Shown here: piece by piece, positions 1 to 8,847 of the stretch
Position numbering within the stretch: the stretch's first letter is position 1
Layout of the letters: each line of letters opens with the position of its first letter
Source: Pseudorhodoferax sp. Leaf265
GTDB taxonomy: Bacteria; Pseudomonadota; Gammaproteobacteria; Burkholderiales; Burkholderiaceae_C
Assembly (NCBI RefSeq): GCF_001422365.1
Contig: NZ_LMMT01000005.1
Coordinates: 62,001-126,000 of the forward strand
Reading direction: 5' to 3'
DNA length: 64,000 bases
Notes under the pieces: model-generated
Seen by the model: the letters and a program-made list of their open reading frames with translations, nothing else
Databases searched by the model: none
Told to the model about the DNA's origin: nothing
Translations under genes and position numbers: made by a program

Positions 1-372
1 CAGCCGCATCACGATGGTCGGCGCGTAGCGGCGCGTGAGTCCTGCGACCAGGCCCAGCGCCGAGCCCACGATGACGGCCAGTGCGACGGCGCCGAAGCCC
101 AGCGCGAGCGAGGAGCGCGAGCCGTGCACCACGCGCGTGTAGACGTCGCGGCCGATCTGGTCGGTGCCGAAGGGATGGGCGCTAGAGGGCGGCGCCAGCA
201 GCGCGCTGCGGTCGGCTGCCAGCGGGTCGCCGGGCGCCAGCAATTCGGGCCACAGCGCGGCCACGGCGAACAGCAGCACCACGGCCAGGCTCAGCGCGGC
301 GAACAGCTCGCCGATGCCGGGCCAGCGCGTGGCCGGCAGCGCCAGGCCGGAAGGAACCGCGGCCGCACTCAT
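1..372 (-). CDS. peptide/nickel-type ABC transporter permease, DppC-like (partial)
   Basis: Inner-membrane permease subunit of a family-5 (dipeptide/nickel/oligopeptide) ABC importer. Only the first 124 codons are present; the gene runs off the left edge. The visible part has an N-terminal hydrophobic segment (about residues 28-45), then the periplasmic stretch with HPFGTDQIGRDVYTRVVHG, the signature just before the second membrane segment in DppC/OppC proteins. Its ATG overlaps the stop of the upstream permease by 4 bp (ATGA), so the two are translationally coupled. Substrate cannot be told from the sequence; the operon also carries a binding protein but its ATPases are not in view. Confidence 0.9.
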   Translation of the reverse strand, partial: MSAAAVPSGLALPATRWPGIGELFAALSLAVVLLFAVAALWPELLAPGDPLAADRSALLAPPSSAHPFGTDQIGRDVYTRVVHGSRSSLALGFGAVALAVIVGSALGLVAGLTRRYAPTIVMRL

Positions 373-1319
373 GTGGCAGGCGCCGCGTCGATGCGGTGGT
401 CGATCAGGATGTAGGCCATGTCGATGAGCGTGTTGATGGCGATGAAGGCCAGCGTGCCGACGATGACCAGGCCCAGCACCAGCGGCATGTCCTGCCGCGT
501 GACGGCGTTGACGAGCAGCCGGCCCAGGCCCGGACGGCCGAACAGGGTCTCGGTGATGGCGGCGCCGCCCAGCAGCGCGCCGAACGAGAAGCCCAGCATC
601 GTGAGGTAGGGGATCACGGCGTGGCGCAGCGCGTGCCGCAGCTTCACGCCCAGGCGCGACAGGCCGCGCGCGCGGGCCGTCAGGATGAAGGGCTGCTCCA
701 GCACCTCGTCGAGCGCACGGCGCAGCACCTGGGCCAGCGGCGCGGCCGTGGGCAGCGCGATGGTCAGTGCGGGCAGCACCAGCGTGCGCAGGTCGCCGGT
801 GTCGAGCAGCGGGAACACGCGCCACTGCACGGCCAACCCCAGCATCAGCAGGAAGCCGACCCAGAACACGGGCGTGGAGGCGAGCACGAGTTCCACCGCG
901 CTGGCCAGTGCGCTGGCCGTGCGGTGCCCAGCCGTCAACAAGGCGACGCCGGCCGACAGCACGACCGCGAACAGGCTGGCCAGGCCGGCCAGCGCCAGCG
1001 TGGGCCCGGCCTGCTCGGCGATCAGCGCCAGCACGGGCTGGTCCTGCGCGTAGGAGATGCCGAGGTCGCCACGCAGCAGCCGCCCGAGGTACAGCAGGTA
1101 CTGCACGACGAGCGGCTGGTCCAGGTGGTACTCGGCGCGGATCGCGTCCAGCACCTCCTTGGTGATGGCGACGGCGTCCTGCCCTGCCCCGGCGATGACC
1201 AGGGCCGGGTCTGTGGGCACCAAGCGCAGCGCGAGGAACGCGAACGTGGCCGCGCCCCAGAGCGTGAGCAGCGCCAGGCCGAAGCGGCGCAGCAGGAGGG
1301 TGCCGCGTGCCTTACTCAC
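369..1319 (-). CDS. peptide/nickel-type ABC transporter permease, DppB-like
   Basis: Inner-membrane permease (about 316 aa, usual for DppB/GsiC). It has an N-terminal membrane segment, the DppB-typical LDQPLVVQYLLYLGRLLRGDLG stretch after the first periplasmic loop, several hydrophobic helices, and the EAA-type ATPase contact loop near LTARARGLSRLGVKLRHALRHAVIPYLT. I prefer the GTG at 1319 because GGAG lies 7 nt upstream; an in-frame GTG at 1331 is the alternative. It follows the binding-protein gene across a repeat-rich spacer and overlaps the DppC-like gene by 4 bp. Family certain, substrate unknown. Confidence 0.88.
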   Translation of the reverse strand: MSKARGTLLLRRFGLALLTLWGAATFAFLALRLVPTDPALVIAGAGQDAVAITKEVLDAIRAEYHLDQPLVVQYLLYLGRLLRGDLGISYAQDQPVLALIAEQAGPTLALAGLASLFAVVLSAGVALLTAGHRTASALASAVELVLASTPVFWVGFLLMLGLAVQWRVFPLLDTGDLRTLVLPALTIALPTAAPLAQVLRRALDEVLEQPFILTARARGLSRLGVKLRHALRHAVIPYLTMLGFSFGALLGGAAITETLFGRPGLGRLLVNAVTRQDMPLVLGLVIVGTLAFIAINTLIDMAYILIDHRIDAAPAT

Positions 1320-1380
1320 CGCCTTCTCCACGCAGGGGGCGTCGCAGCGTCAGCAATGGCCGGCGGGCAACGGTGCCGAG

Positions 1381-1438
1381 GGCCGCGGAGCAGGCCATGC
1401 CAGCGACATCCGCGGAACTGGCTCTGCCAGGCCGCTGG
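1381..1438 (-). repeat. 58-bp dispersed intergenic repeat, copy 1
   Basis: Reverse-complement copy of a 58-bp sequence also found at 7717-7774 and 41200-41257. Compared by eye with the 7717 copy it differs at 5 positions, all in one 6-bp patch. It lies in the 177-bp spacer between a binding-protein gene and its permease gene. Directly beside it, 1444-1452 and 1461-1469 form a perfect 9-bp inverted repeat around an 8-nt loop (CCCCCCTTC / GAAGGGGGG), with no T-run expected of an intrinsic terminator. Confidence 0.8.
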
Positions 1439-1496
1439 ATGTGCCCCCCTTCGCGCAGCGGAAGGGGGGAGCCGCGAAGCGGCCTGGGGGGATGGC

Positions 1497-3110
1497 TCAC
1501 TTTGCAATCCAGGCATCGAAGAGATAGGGCTGCGGCCAGGCCTTGTCCCAGGACACACCGTGCACGTTGGACTGCGCCGCCACCAGGCGGCCACGCGTGT
1601 ACAGCGGGACCGAGGGCGCGAAGTTCGGCAGGATCTCCTGCGCTTCGGCGTAGTAGCGCGCGCGGTCGGCGGCCTTGCCGGACGAACGGGCCTTGGCCAG
1701 CACGGCGTCGAGTTCGGGGATGCTCAGGAACGAGGCGTTCGAGCCCACGGTGCTGCCGTCGCTGATGTTGTCGCTGCCGTACAACCGCCACAGCTGCATG
1801 CCCGTGGCCTCGGACTGGAACGAGCCCAGGATGCCGTAGTTGCCGTTGTACAGGCGCTGCGCCAGGTCGGTCGCGGTCACGGGCTGCAGCTGGATCTCGA
1901 TGCCGAGCTTGCGGGCGTCGACCTGCACCTGCTCCAGCGTGCGCTGCGCGAGCTGGTCGTTGTCGGCATAGGGCGATGCGGTCGACAGGCGCTTGCCGTC
2001 CTTGGTACGGTAGCCCTGCGCGTCGCGCTGGGTCCAGCCGGCGGCGTCCAGCAGTTCACCGGCGCGCTTGGGGTCGTGGCGGATCCTGTTCTTGAGGTTC
2101 TTGGCAAAGTCCGGCGTGGTGGTCGCCAGGTACTCCTGCGCCGGGTAGGCGCCGAAACTCGCGGCGCTCGCAATGCCGGCGCGGTCCAGGCCCGCCAGCA
2201 GGGCCAGGCGCACTTCCTTCTGGTCGAAGGGCGGCTTGCGCGTGTTCAGGTGCAGGCTGTAGCCAACGCCGGGCAGCAGGAACTCCGAGGTCTGGTACTT
2301 GCCGGCCTTGACGGTCTTGGCGTGCTCGGGCGGGATGTAGTCCACCACATGGGCCTCGCCCGTCAGCAGCGCGTTGTAGCGGGTCTGGTCCTCGGGCAGG
2401 AACACGTAGCGCACGCTGTCCACGTAGGCGGTGCCGCGGTGGAACTTGGGCGGCGCCCAGTTGTACGCGTCGTTGCGCACGTAGGACAGGCTCTGGCCCT
2501 TGACCCAGCGGTCGAACTTGAAGGGGCCGGTGCCGATCAGCTTGCTCGACAACGACTTGGGGTCCTGCTCCAGCTGCTGCCGGGAGATGATGCCGAAGTA
2601 CGGTGCCGCGATCAGCGTGAGGAAGCTCGACTCGGGCGTGCCCAATGTCACCTCCAGCGTGTAGGCGTCGACGACGCGCGCCACGGGCTTGAGCTTGGCC
2701 GTGGAGCCGGTGGACTTGTTGGCCGGGTTGGCGATGAAGTCGAAGTTGGCCTTGACGGCCTCGGCGTTGAACGGCGTGCCGTCGTGGAACTTCACGTCGC
2801 GGCGCAGGTGGAAGGTGTAGACCTTGGCGTCGGCGGAGATCTCCCAGCGCTCGGCCAGCCAGGGGTCGTAGCTGCCGTCGCCGTTGTCCCAGACCAGCGA
2901 GTCGAGCACGGGGCGCACCGAGTGCGCGCCCGAGCCCTGGTCCACCAGCGGGTTGAGCAGCACGGGCTCGGCGCGCAGCGCCACGATGAGCTGGCCGCCG
3001 CGCTGGGGTGGGCCGGCCTCGCCGGCGGGGGCGGCCAAGGCCGCGGTGGTGGCGGCCAGCAACGACAGCGCCAGCGCGCCGGCGGTGCGGCGCGACACGA
3101 GCTTGTTCAT
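1497..3110 (-). CDS. peptide/nickel-type ABC transporter substrate-binding protein (family 5)
   Basis: Periplasmic solute-binding protein of the SBP_bac_5 (DppA/OppA/GsiB) family, 537 aa, which is the usual size. The N-terminus is a Sec signal peptide (MNKLVSRRTAGALALSLLAA...ALAAP). The mature part starts with QRGGQLIVALRAEPVLLNPLV and has the family motif around DVKFHDGTPFNAEAVKANFDFI and LIGTGPFKFDRW. The ATG at 3110 is preceded by AAGGA. It is the first gene of a minus-strand operon with DppB- and DppC-like permeases and is divergent from the aldo-keto reductase operon. The ligand is not known; the shared promoter region carries motifs also seen before sulfur-scavenging genes. Confidence 0.9.
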   Translation of the reverse strand: MNKLVSRRTAGALALSLLAATTAALAAPAGEAGPPQRGGQLIVALRAEPVLLNPLVDQGSGAHSVRPVLDSLVWDNGDGSYDPWLAERWEISADAKVYTFHLRRDVKFHDGTPFNAEAVKANFDFIANPANKSTGSTAKLKPVARVVDAYTLEVTLGTPESSFLTLIAAPYFGIISRQQLEQDPKSLSSKLIGTGPFKFDRWVKGQSLSYVRNDAYNWAPPKFHRGTAYVDSVRYVFLPEDQTRYNALLTGEAHVVDYIPPEHAKTVKAGKYQTSEFLLPGVGYSLHLNTRKPPFDQKEVRLALLAGLDRAGIASAASFGAYPAQEYLATTTPDFAKNLKNRIRHDPKRAGELLDAAGWTQRDAQGYRTKDGKRLSTASPYADNDQLAQRTLEQVQVDARKLGIEIQLQPVTATDLAQRLYNGNYGILGSFQSEATGMQLWRLYGSDNISDGSTVGSNASFLSIPELDAVLAKARSSGKAADRARYYAEAQEILPNFAPSVPLYTRGRLVAAQSNVHGVSWDKAWPQPYLFDAWIAK

Positions 3111-3179
3111 GGGGAGATCCTTGCGAATGGGTGCGACAGGGGTCCGCGTGCAGGCAGGGCACGGGCCGGAAGGGCTCGC

Positions 3180-3226
3180 AATGTAGGCGCCGCGCCGCAC
3201 AGGCCAAAGCATGGTTTCGCATAAGC
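3180..3226 (-). promoter_or_regulatory. candidate promoter and sulfur-motif variant for the 1497-3110 operon
   Basis: Read on the minus strand, 3226-3202 contains GCTTATGCGAAACCATGC followed by TTTGGCC, a loose match to the motif found before the sulfur genes further right. TACATT (3185-3180) follows 20 bp later as a -10-like hexamer, 70 nt before the start codon. Spacing differs from the better copies (23-24 bp), so this is a weaker member. Confidence 0.4.
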
Positions 3227-3260
3227 AAACTCGGTGTGCGCGCCACGCCACGGTGCATAT

Positions 3261-3308
3261 CGACATGCGCAAAGCTTCTTTCCGATGGCCGCCGCGCGCA
3301 ACGACAGT
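3261..3308 (+). promoter_or_regulatory. sulfur-regulon-like activator motif and promoter of the AKR/peptide-importer operon
   Basis: Motif CGACATGCGCAAAGCTTCTT at 3261-3280, nearly identical in its core to CGATATGCGGAAAGCTTC at 38786. A -10-like GACAGT sits at 3303-3308, 24 bp after the TTC of the motif, and the start codon follows at 3333. There is no good -35 hexamer, as expected for an activator-dependent promoter. Activator identity is inferred only. Confidence 0.5.
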
Positions 3309-3332
3309 GGCGCCCTTTTGCACGCTGCGCCC

Positions 3333-4373
3333 ATGTCTTATCTGCCTTCCGCCGACCGCTACGAGCGCCTGCCCTACCGCCGCGTGGGCCGCAGCGGCCT
3401 GGTGCTGCCGGCCCTCTCGCTGGGCCTGTGGCACAACTTCGGCGACAGCACGCCCATCGCCACCCAGCGCGCGCTGCTGCGCACGGCCTTCGACCTCGGC
3501 ATCAACCACTTCGACCTGGCCAACAACTACGGCCCGCCCTACGGCAGCGCGGAAATCAACTTCGGCCGCCTGCTGCGCGAGGACTTCAAGCCCTACCGCG
3601 ACGAGCTCGTCATCTCCAGCAAGGCCGGCTGGGACATGTGGCCCGGCCCCTACGGCCGGGGCGGCGGCTCGCGCAAGCATGTGCTGGCCAGCCTGGACCA
3701 GAGCCTTTCGCGCCTGGGCCTGGACTACGTGGACATCTTCTACGCGCACCGCTTCGACGCCGACACGCCGCTGGAGGAAACCGCCGCCGCGCTGGCCCAG
3801 GCCGTGCGCCAGGGCAAGGCGCTGTACGTGGGCATCTCCTCGTACTCGGCGCGCAAGACGCGCGAGATCGCCGCGCTGCTGGCCGACTGGAAGCTGCCGC
3901 TCTTGATCCACCAGCCGGCCTACAACCTGTTCAACCGCTGGATCGAGCCCGAGCTGCTGGACGCGACCGAGGAAGTCGGCGCTGGCGTGATCGCGTTCAC
4001 GCCGCTGGCCCAGGGCCTGTTGACCGACAAGTACCTGGACGAAGCGCCGGCCGATGCACGCATCCACCGCGCCGGCGGTGGCTCGCTCAAGACCGACCAC
4101 CTGGCGCCCGAGAACCTGGCACGTGCCCGTGCACTGCGCGAGATCGCACGCCGAAGAGGCCAGAGCCTGGCCCAGCTGGCGCTGGCCTGGACGCTGCGCG
4201 ATGCGCGCGTGAGTTCGGCCCTGATCGGCGCGAGCCGGCCCGAGCAGTTGGTGGAGAACGTCGCCGCCCTGCAGAACAGCCAGTTCAGCGCCGAGGAACT
4301 GGCCGAGATCGACCGCCACGCCGTGGACGGTGGCATCGACCTGTGGCGCAAGCCCGCCACCGACTGGGCTTGA
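3333..4373 (+). CDS. gpr: aldo/keto reductase, Gpr/YghZ family
   Basis: NADPH-dependent cytosolic aldo-keto reductase, 346 aa, the same length as E. coli YghZ (L-glyceraldehyde 3-phosphate reductase), which it resembles from the N-terminal PSADRYERLPYRRVGRSGL through GLWHNFGD and SSKAGWDMWPGPYG. The catalytic tetrad is visible as D61, Y66, K97 and H138. Start chosen at MSYLPSADRY because the family begins there; no clear Shine-Dalgarno is present. It is the first gene of a plus-strand operon with two peptide-type binding proteins and a full importer, an unusual place for this enzyme. Its physiological substrate here may be a carbonyl compound derived from the imported ligand; that is inference. 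Confidence 0.88.
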   Translation: MSYLPSADRYERLPYRRVGRSGLVLPALSLGLWHNFGDSTPIATQRALLRTAFDLGINHFDLANNYGPPYGSAEINFGRLLREDFKPYRDELVISSKAGWDMWPGPYGRGGGSRKHVLASLDQSLSRLGLDYVDIFYAHRFDADTPLEETAAALAQAVRQGKALYVGISSYSARKTREIAALLADWKLPLLIHQPAYNLFNRWIEPELLDATEEVGAGVIAFTPLAQGLLTDKYLDEAPADARIHRAGGGSLKTDHLAPENLARARALREIARRRGQSLAQLALAWTLRDARVSSALIGASRPEQLVENVAALQNSQFSAEELAEIDRHAVDGGIDLWRKPATDWA

Positions 4374-4381
4374 GGACCACC

Positions 4382-5995
4382 ATGCGCCTGCCCTCCACCC
4401 GCCGCCACCTGCTGCAAGGCAGCCTGGCCCTCGCCGCCTCGCCCTTCTTCGGCACGGCCGCCTTCGCACAGGCCACGGGCACCCCGCAACGCGGCGGCAC
4501 GCTCGTGATCTCGCTCGCGCCCGAGCCACAGACCATCTCGGCCGCCTTCCTCACGACCATGCAGACCACCATGATCGCGGGCAAGATCAGCGAAGGCCTG
4601 GTCTGGTTCGACGAGAAGCTGCAGCCCCAGCCCGAGCTGGCCGAGTCCTGGGCCTTCGCGCCGGACGGCCTGTCGCTCACACTGAACCTGCGCCGCAACG
4701 TGAAGTGGCACGACGGGCGCGACTTCACGTCCGCCGACGTGGCCTTCTCGCTGCTCAACATCTGGCAGAAGTTCCACCCCGGCGGCCGGCTGGCCTACGC
4801 CTCGGTCACCGCCGTGGACACGCCGGACGCGCACACGGCCGTGCTGCGCTTCTCGCGGCCCACGCCCTACCTGCTGGCCTTCCTGAACGTCTACGGCGCG
4901 CAGGTCGTGCCCAAGCACCTGTACGAGGGCACGGACCTGCTCAAGAACCCGGCCAACAACGCGCCCATCGGCACCGGCCCGTTCCGCTTCAGGGAGTGGG
5001 TGCGCGGCAGCCACATCGCGCTGGAGCGCAACCCGAACTACTGGCGCAACGGCCTGCCCTACCTGGACGGCGTGGTCTTCAAGTTCATCCCCGAGGCCGC
5101 GGCGCGCGCCGTGGCGCTGGCGGGCGACGAGGTGCAGGTGGCGCTGGCCTCCAACATCCCGATCTCCAACCTCACGCAGTTCGCCGACAAGGCCAGGTAC
5201 CGCATCAATACCACGGACGGCAACTACCTCGCCTCGATCCAGCTGGTGCAGGTGAACACGCGCAAGCCCCAGCTGGCCGACAAGCGCGTGCGCCAGGCCC
5301 TCATGTACGCGCTGGACCGCGAGGCGCTGCTGCGTGTGGTGTTCCGCGGCTACGGCCGCGTGGCGCAGAGCGCGATCCCGTCCACCGTGCCGGCCTTCTT
5401 CAGCAACAAGGGCAAACAGTACAGGCACGACCCCAAGCAGGCCGAGGCCTTGCTGGATGCCGCCGGCTTCAAGCGCCAGGGCAACGCCCCGCGCTTCAAG
5501 CTCACGCTGGACTACGGCACGGGCTCGCTGGAGGCCACGCGCACGGCCGAGTTCATCAAACAGAACTTGGCGCGCGTGGGCATCGAGGTGGAGCTGCGCG
5601 TGTCCGATGCGGGCGTGTACCTGAAGCGCGTGTTCGGCGATGCCGACTTCGACCTGTTCCTGACCAGCCTGCACAACCTGCCCGATCCTACGCTGGGCGT
5701 GCAGCGCTGGTACTGGAGCAAGAACATCGTGAAGGGCGTGCCCTGGAGCAACGGCTCGGGCTACGCCAACCCCGAACTCGACCAGCTCATGGAGGCCGCC
5801 GCCGTCGAGGCCGACCCGGCCAGGCGCCGCGCGCTGATCGACCAGTGGCAGGCCTTCCTGCAAGAAGAGGTGCCCATCCTCGACCTGGTCGAACTCGACT
5901 GGATCACCGTGTCCAGCACCCGCGTGCACAAGACCACCGCCCAGGGCGACGGCCTCTACGCCTCCCTCGCCGACGCCTGGCTTTCCCCGAAATGA
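4382..5995 (+). CDS. peptide/nickel-type ABC transporter substrate-binding protein (first of two paralogs)
   Basis: Periplasmic SBP_bac_5 protein, 537 aa. The N-terminus has a twin arginine (STRRHLLQGSLALAAS) and an AFAQA cleavage region, so export by Tat is possible. Family signatures include VKWHDGRDFTSADVAFSLLNIW, the NAPIGTGPFRFREWVRGSH stretch and QRWYWSKNIVKGVPWSNGSGY near the C-terminus. It starts 8 bp after the reductase gene and is followed directly by a close paralog. Two tandem binding proteins in front of one set of permeases suggest one importer with two ligand specificities. Confidence 0.92.
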   Translation: MRLPSTRRHLLQGSLALAASPFFGTAAFAQATGTPQRGGTLVISLAPEPQTISAAFLTTMQTTMIAGKISEGLVWFDEKLQPQPELAESWAFAPDGLSLTLNLRRNVKWHDGRDFTSADVAFSLLNIWQKFHPGGRLAYASVTAVDTPDAHTAVLRFSRPTPYLLAFLNVYGAQVVPKHLYEGTDLLKNPANNAPIGTGPFRFREWVRGSHIALERNPNYWRNGLPYLDGVVFKFIPEAAARAVALAGDEVQVALASNIPISNLTQFADKARYRINTTDGNYLASIQLVQVNTRKPQLADKRVRQALMYALDREALLRVVFRGYGRVAQSAIPSTVPAFFSNKGKQYRHDPKQAEALLDAAGFKRQGNAPRFKLTLDYGTGSLEATRTAEFIKQNLARVGIEVELRVSDAGVYLKRVFGDADFDLFLTSLHNLPDPTLGVQRWYWSKNIVKGVPWSNGSGYANPELDQLMEAAAVEADPARRRALIDQWQAFLQEEVPILDLVELDWITVSSTRVHKTTAQGDGLYASLADAWLSPK

Positions 5996-6012
5996 CGAAG
6001 GACCTGTTCTCC

Positions 6013-7650
6013 ATGCAACGCCGTGACCTGCTGACCACCACCTCCGCGCTGGGCGCGCTGTTCTCGCTCGGCTTCCCGCTGGTCCCCGCGGCCTACGCCC
6101 AGACCGTGGGCAAGACGCCCGTGCGCGGCGGCGTGCTGACCGTGGCCGTGGCGCCCGAGCCCACGCAGCTGACCTCCGCCAACCTGACCACCATGAACGT
6201 GGGCATGGTCTCCAGCAAGATCCTCGAAGGCCTGGTCAGCTACGACCTCGACTTGAAGCCCGTGCCGGCGCTGGCCGAGTCCTGGCAGCAGACGGCCGAC
6301 GGCCGCACGCTGACCTTCAAGCTGCGGCCCAAGGTGCTGTGGCACGACGGCAAGCCCTTCACCTCGGCCGATGTGGCCTGGACGCTGGAGGAGGTCTGGA
6401 AGAAGCTGCACCCCTTCGGCCGCGCCGCCTTCGCCAACGTCGAGAAGGTGGAGACACCGGACGCGCTGACGGTGGTGATCCGCCTGTCCTCGCCCGCCCC
6501 CTACATCCTCAACTACATCAACACCTACGGCGCGCAGATCCTGCCCAAGCACGTGTACGAGGGCACGGACGTGCTCAAGAACCCCGCCAACAACGCGCCC
6601 ATCGGCACGGGCCCCTTCGTGTTCAAGGAATGGGTGCGCGGCAGCCATGTGCGGCTGGAGCGCAACGCCAGCTACTGGGGCCGTGGCCCGCAGGGCGAGC
6701 AGCAGCCCTACCTGGATGGCCTGCTGGTCAAGTTCATCCCCGACGCGGCCGCGCGCACCGTGGCGCTGGAGGCCGGCGAGGTCGACGTGGCCCTGGGCTC
6801 CATCATTCCGTTGACCAACCTGAACCGCTTCGCCGACAAGAAGAAGTTCACGATCAACCTGGACGACGGCCGCTACCTCTCGACCATCTTCCTGCTGCAG
6901 TTCAACGTGCGCCGGCCCTATTTCCAGGACAAGCGCGTGCGCCAGGCCTTCGCCCATGCGATTGACAAGAACGCGCTGCTCAAGGTGGTGTTCCTGAACT
7001 ACGGCAAGGTGGCCACGGGGCCGGTGCCCTCCTCCGTCATCAACTACTACAGCCGAGACGTGAAGCACTACGCCTTCGACCCCAAGCGCGCCGAGGCGCT
7101 GCTGGACGAGGCCGGCTTCAAGAAGGGCAAGGACGGCAAGCGCCTGAAGATCGCGCTGGACTTCGACGGCTTCGGCGGCCCCATCGGTGCGCGCTCGGCC
7201 GAGTTCCTCAAGCAGTCGCTGGCGCGCATCAACGTCGAGCTGGAACTGCGCACCTCGGACACGGCCAACTACCTGCGCCGCATCTTCACGGACCAGGACT
7301 ATGACCTCATGACCTCCAGCCTGCACCGGCTGCCCGACCCCACGCTGGGCGTGCAGCGGCTGTACTGGACCAAGAACATCGTCAAGGGCGCGCCCTGGAC
7401 CAACGGCTCGGGCTACTCCAATCCCGAGCTCGACAAGGTCATGGAAGCCGCCGCGGCCGAGCCGGACGAGGCCAAGCGCAAGGCCCTCATCACGCAGTGG
7501 CAGCAGATCGTGCAGGAAGACGTGCCGCTGATCGAGCTCATCGAGCAGACCTGGGTCACGGTGTCGAACGCGCGGCTCAAGAAGCAGAACCTGCAGGGCG
7601 ACGGGCTGTTCGCGTCGTACGCCGACACCTGGCTCGAAGCCGGCCACTGA
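6013..7650 (+). CDS. peptide/nickel-type ABC transporter substrate-binding protein (second of two paralogs)
   Basis: Periplasmic SBP_bac_5 protein of about 545 aa, clearly paralogous to its upstream neighbour along its whole length (for example NAPIGTGPFVFKEWVRGSH and RLYWTKNIVKGAPWTNGSGY). The signal peptide MQRRDLLTTTSALGALFSLG... ending AAYAQT contains a twin-arginine motif. I prefer the ATG at 6013 because GAAGGA lies about 10 nt upstream and it gives a normal signal peptide; an ATG at 5992 overlaps the previous stop by 4 bp and is the alternative. A palindromic repeat element follows before the permease genes. Confidence 0.9.
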   Translation: MQRRDLLTTTSALGALFSLGFPLVPAAYAQTVGKTPVRGGVLTVAVAPEPTQLTSANLTTMNVGMVSSKILEGLVSYDLDLKPVPALAESWQQTADGRTLTFKLRPKVLWHDGKPFTSADVAWTLEEVWKKLHPFGRAAFANVEKVETPDALTVVIRLSSPAPYILNYINTYGAQILPKHVYEGTDVLKNPANNAPIGTGPFVFKEWVRGSHVRLERNASYWGRGPQGEQQPYLDGLLVKFIPDAAARTVALEAGEVDVALGSIIPLTNLNRFADKKKFTINLDDGRYLSTIFLLQFNVRRPYFQDKRVRQAFAHAIDKNALLKVVFLNYGKVATGPVPSSVINYYSRDVKHYAFDPKRAEALLDEAGFKKGKDGKRLKIALDFDGFGGPIGARSAEFLKQSLARINVELELRTSDTANYLRRIFTDQDYDLMTSSLHRLPDPTLGVQRLYWTKNIVKGAPWTNGSGYSNPELDKVMEAAAAEPDEAKRKALITQWQQIVQEDVPLIELIEQTWVTVSNARLKKQNLQGDGLFASYADTWLEAGH

Positions 7651-7661
7651 CATGACCCACC

Positions 7662-7774
7662 CCCGTTTGGTGGCTCCACTTCGTGTGGCCACCGATACCC
7701 CCTCCAGGGGGCGCCGCCAGCGGCCTGGCAGAGCCAGTTCCGCGGCGTCTGCTGGCATGGCCTGCTCCGCGGCC
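7662..7774 (+). repeat. dispersed palindromic repeat, copy 2 (113 bp)
   Basis: Contains a 25-nt hairpin starting GGTGGC and ending GCCACC with a CAC/GTG tip, a CCCCCTCCAGGGGG palindrome, and the 58-bp core at 7717-7774. The same order of elements is found at 41146-41257. The 41-kb hairpin keeps the CAC/GTG tip but has a different, still complementary, lower stem. It lies between the second binding-protein gene and the permease genes of this operon. Confidence 0.8.
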
Positions 7775-7836
7775 TTCGGAGCCGCGGCTTGCGGCCCGAA
7801 GCTGTGCGGTGCGGGCAAAGGCTGAAAGCCGTCGCT

Positions 7837-8847
7837 ATGGCCCTCTTCCGATCCAAGTCGCCCCTGCTCGGCTTTTTGCGCCGGCGACTGCTGCAGGTGC
7901 TGCCGGTGGTGTTCGGCATCGCGCTGCTGAACTTCCTGATCCTGCAGCTGGCCCCCGGCGACGTGGTCGACGTGTTGGCCGGCGAGGCCGGTGCCGCCAC
8001 GCCCGAGTACATGGCGCAGTTGCGCGCCAGCTTCGGGCTGGACCAGCCGCTGGGCGTGCAGTTCTGGCACTACATGACCAGCGTGGCCACGCTGGACCTG
8101 GGCTGGTCGTTCCGCCAGAACATGCCGGTGCTGGACCTGATCCTCGAGCGCATGCCGGCCACGCTGCTGCTGATGGGCTCGGCGATCGGCTTCGCGCTGG
8201 CGCTGGGCGTGCTGCTGGGCGTGGTCTCGGCCGTGCGCGTGCATGGCTGGGTGGACGACGTGGTCTCGGTCTTCGTGCTGCTGACCTATGCGCTCCCGAC
8301 CTTCTGGCTCGGGCTCATGGCCATGGTGCTGTTCTCCGCGCGGTTGGGCTGGCTGCCCTCGGGCGGCATGGTCGACCTGGGCGCCAGCCACAGCGGTCTG
8401 GCCTGGGTGCTGGACGTGGCGCGCCACGCGCTGCTGCCCGCGCTCACGCTGTCGACCTTCTACCTCGCGGTCTACACCAAGCTCGTGCGCACCTCGATGC
8501 TGGAACTCTACGGCGCGGACTTCATCCGCACGGCGCGTGCCAAGGGCGCGGGCGAGCTGCGCATCACCGTGCGCCACGCGCTGCGCAACGCGCTGCTGCC
8601 GCTGCTGACCATGGTCGGCTACCAGGTGGCCTCGCTGCTGAGCGGTGCGGTGCTGGTCGAGTCGGTGTTCAACTGGCCCGGCATCGGCCGGCTCGCGTTC
8701 GAGGCCATCATGTCGCGCGACTTCAACCTGCTGCTGGGCATCCTGTTGCTGAGCTCCATCCTGGTGACCTTGATCAACGTGGTGGTCGACCTGCTGTACG
8801 CCTGGCTCGATCCGCGCGTGCAGCTGACCGGCGGAGCGCACGCATGA
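7837..8847 (+). CDS. peptide/nickel-type ABC transporter permease, DppB-like
   Basis: Integral inner-membrane subunit, 336 aa. It opens with LRRRLLQVLPVVFGIALLNFLIL, then LAPGDVVDVLAGE, six or so hydrophobic helices, and the EAA-type loop around IRTARAKGAGELRITVRHALRNALLPLLT. The start at 7837 is the first Met before the amphipathic N-terminus. It follows the two binding proteins after a 186-bp repeat-bearing spacer and overlaps the next permease by 4 bp. Pairs with the DppC-like protein to form the channel. Confidence 0.92.
   Translation: MALFRSKSPLLGFLRRRLLQVLPVVFGIALLNFLILQLAPGDVVDVLAGEAGAATPEYMAQLRASFGLDQPLGVQFWHYMTSVATLDLGWSFRQNMPVLDLILERMPATLLLMGSAIGFALALGVLLGVVSAVRVHGWVDDVVSVFVLLTYALPTFWLGLMAMVLFSARLGWLPSGGMVDLGASHSGLAWVLDVARHALLPALTLSTFYLAVYTKLVRTSMLELYGADFIRTARAKGAGELRITVRHALRNALLPLLTMVGYQVASLLSGAVLVESVFNWPGIGRLAFEAIMSRDFNLLLGILLLSSILVTLINVVVDLLYAWLDPRVQLTGGAHA

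Noticed and set aside
1444-1469. Strong GC hairpin as an intrinsic terminator
   Set aside because: No T-run on either strand and it lies inside an operon between SBP and permease genes; treated as a REP-like element.
396-3224. Very long open frame on the plus strand opposite the peptide importer genes
   Set aside because: It is antisense to well-supported permease and binding-protein genes, has a repetitive Gln/Arg/His-rich composition typical of GC-rich shadow frames, and matches no family.
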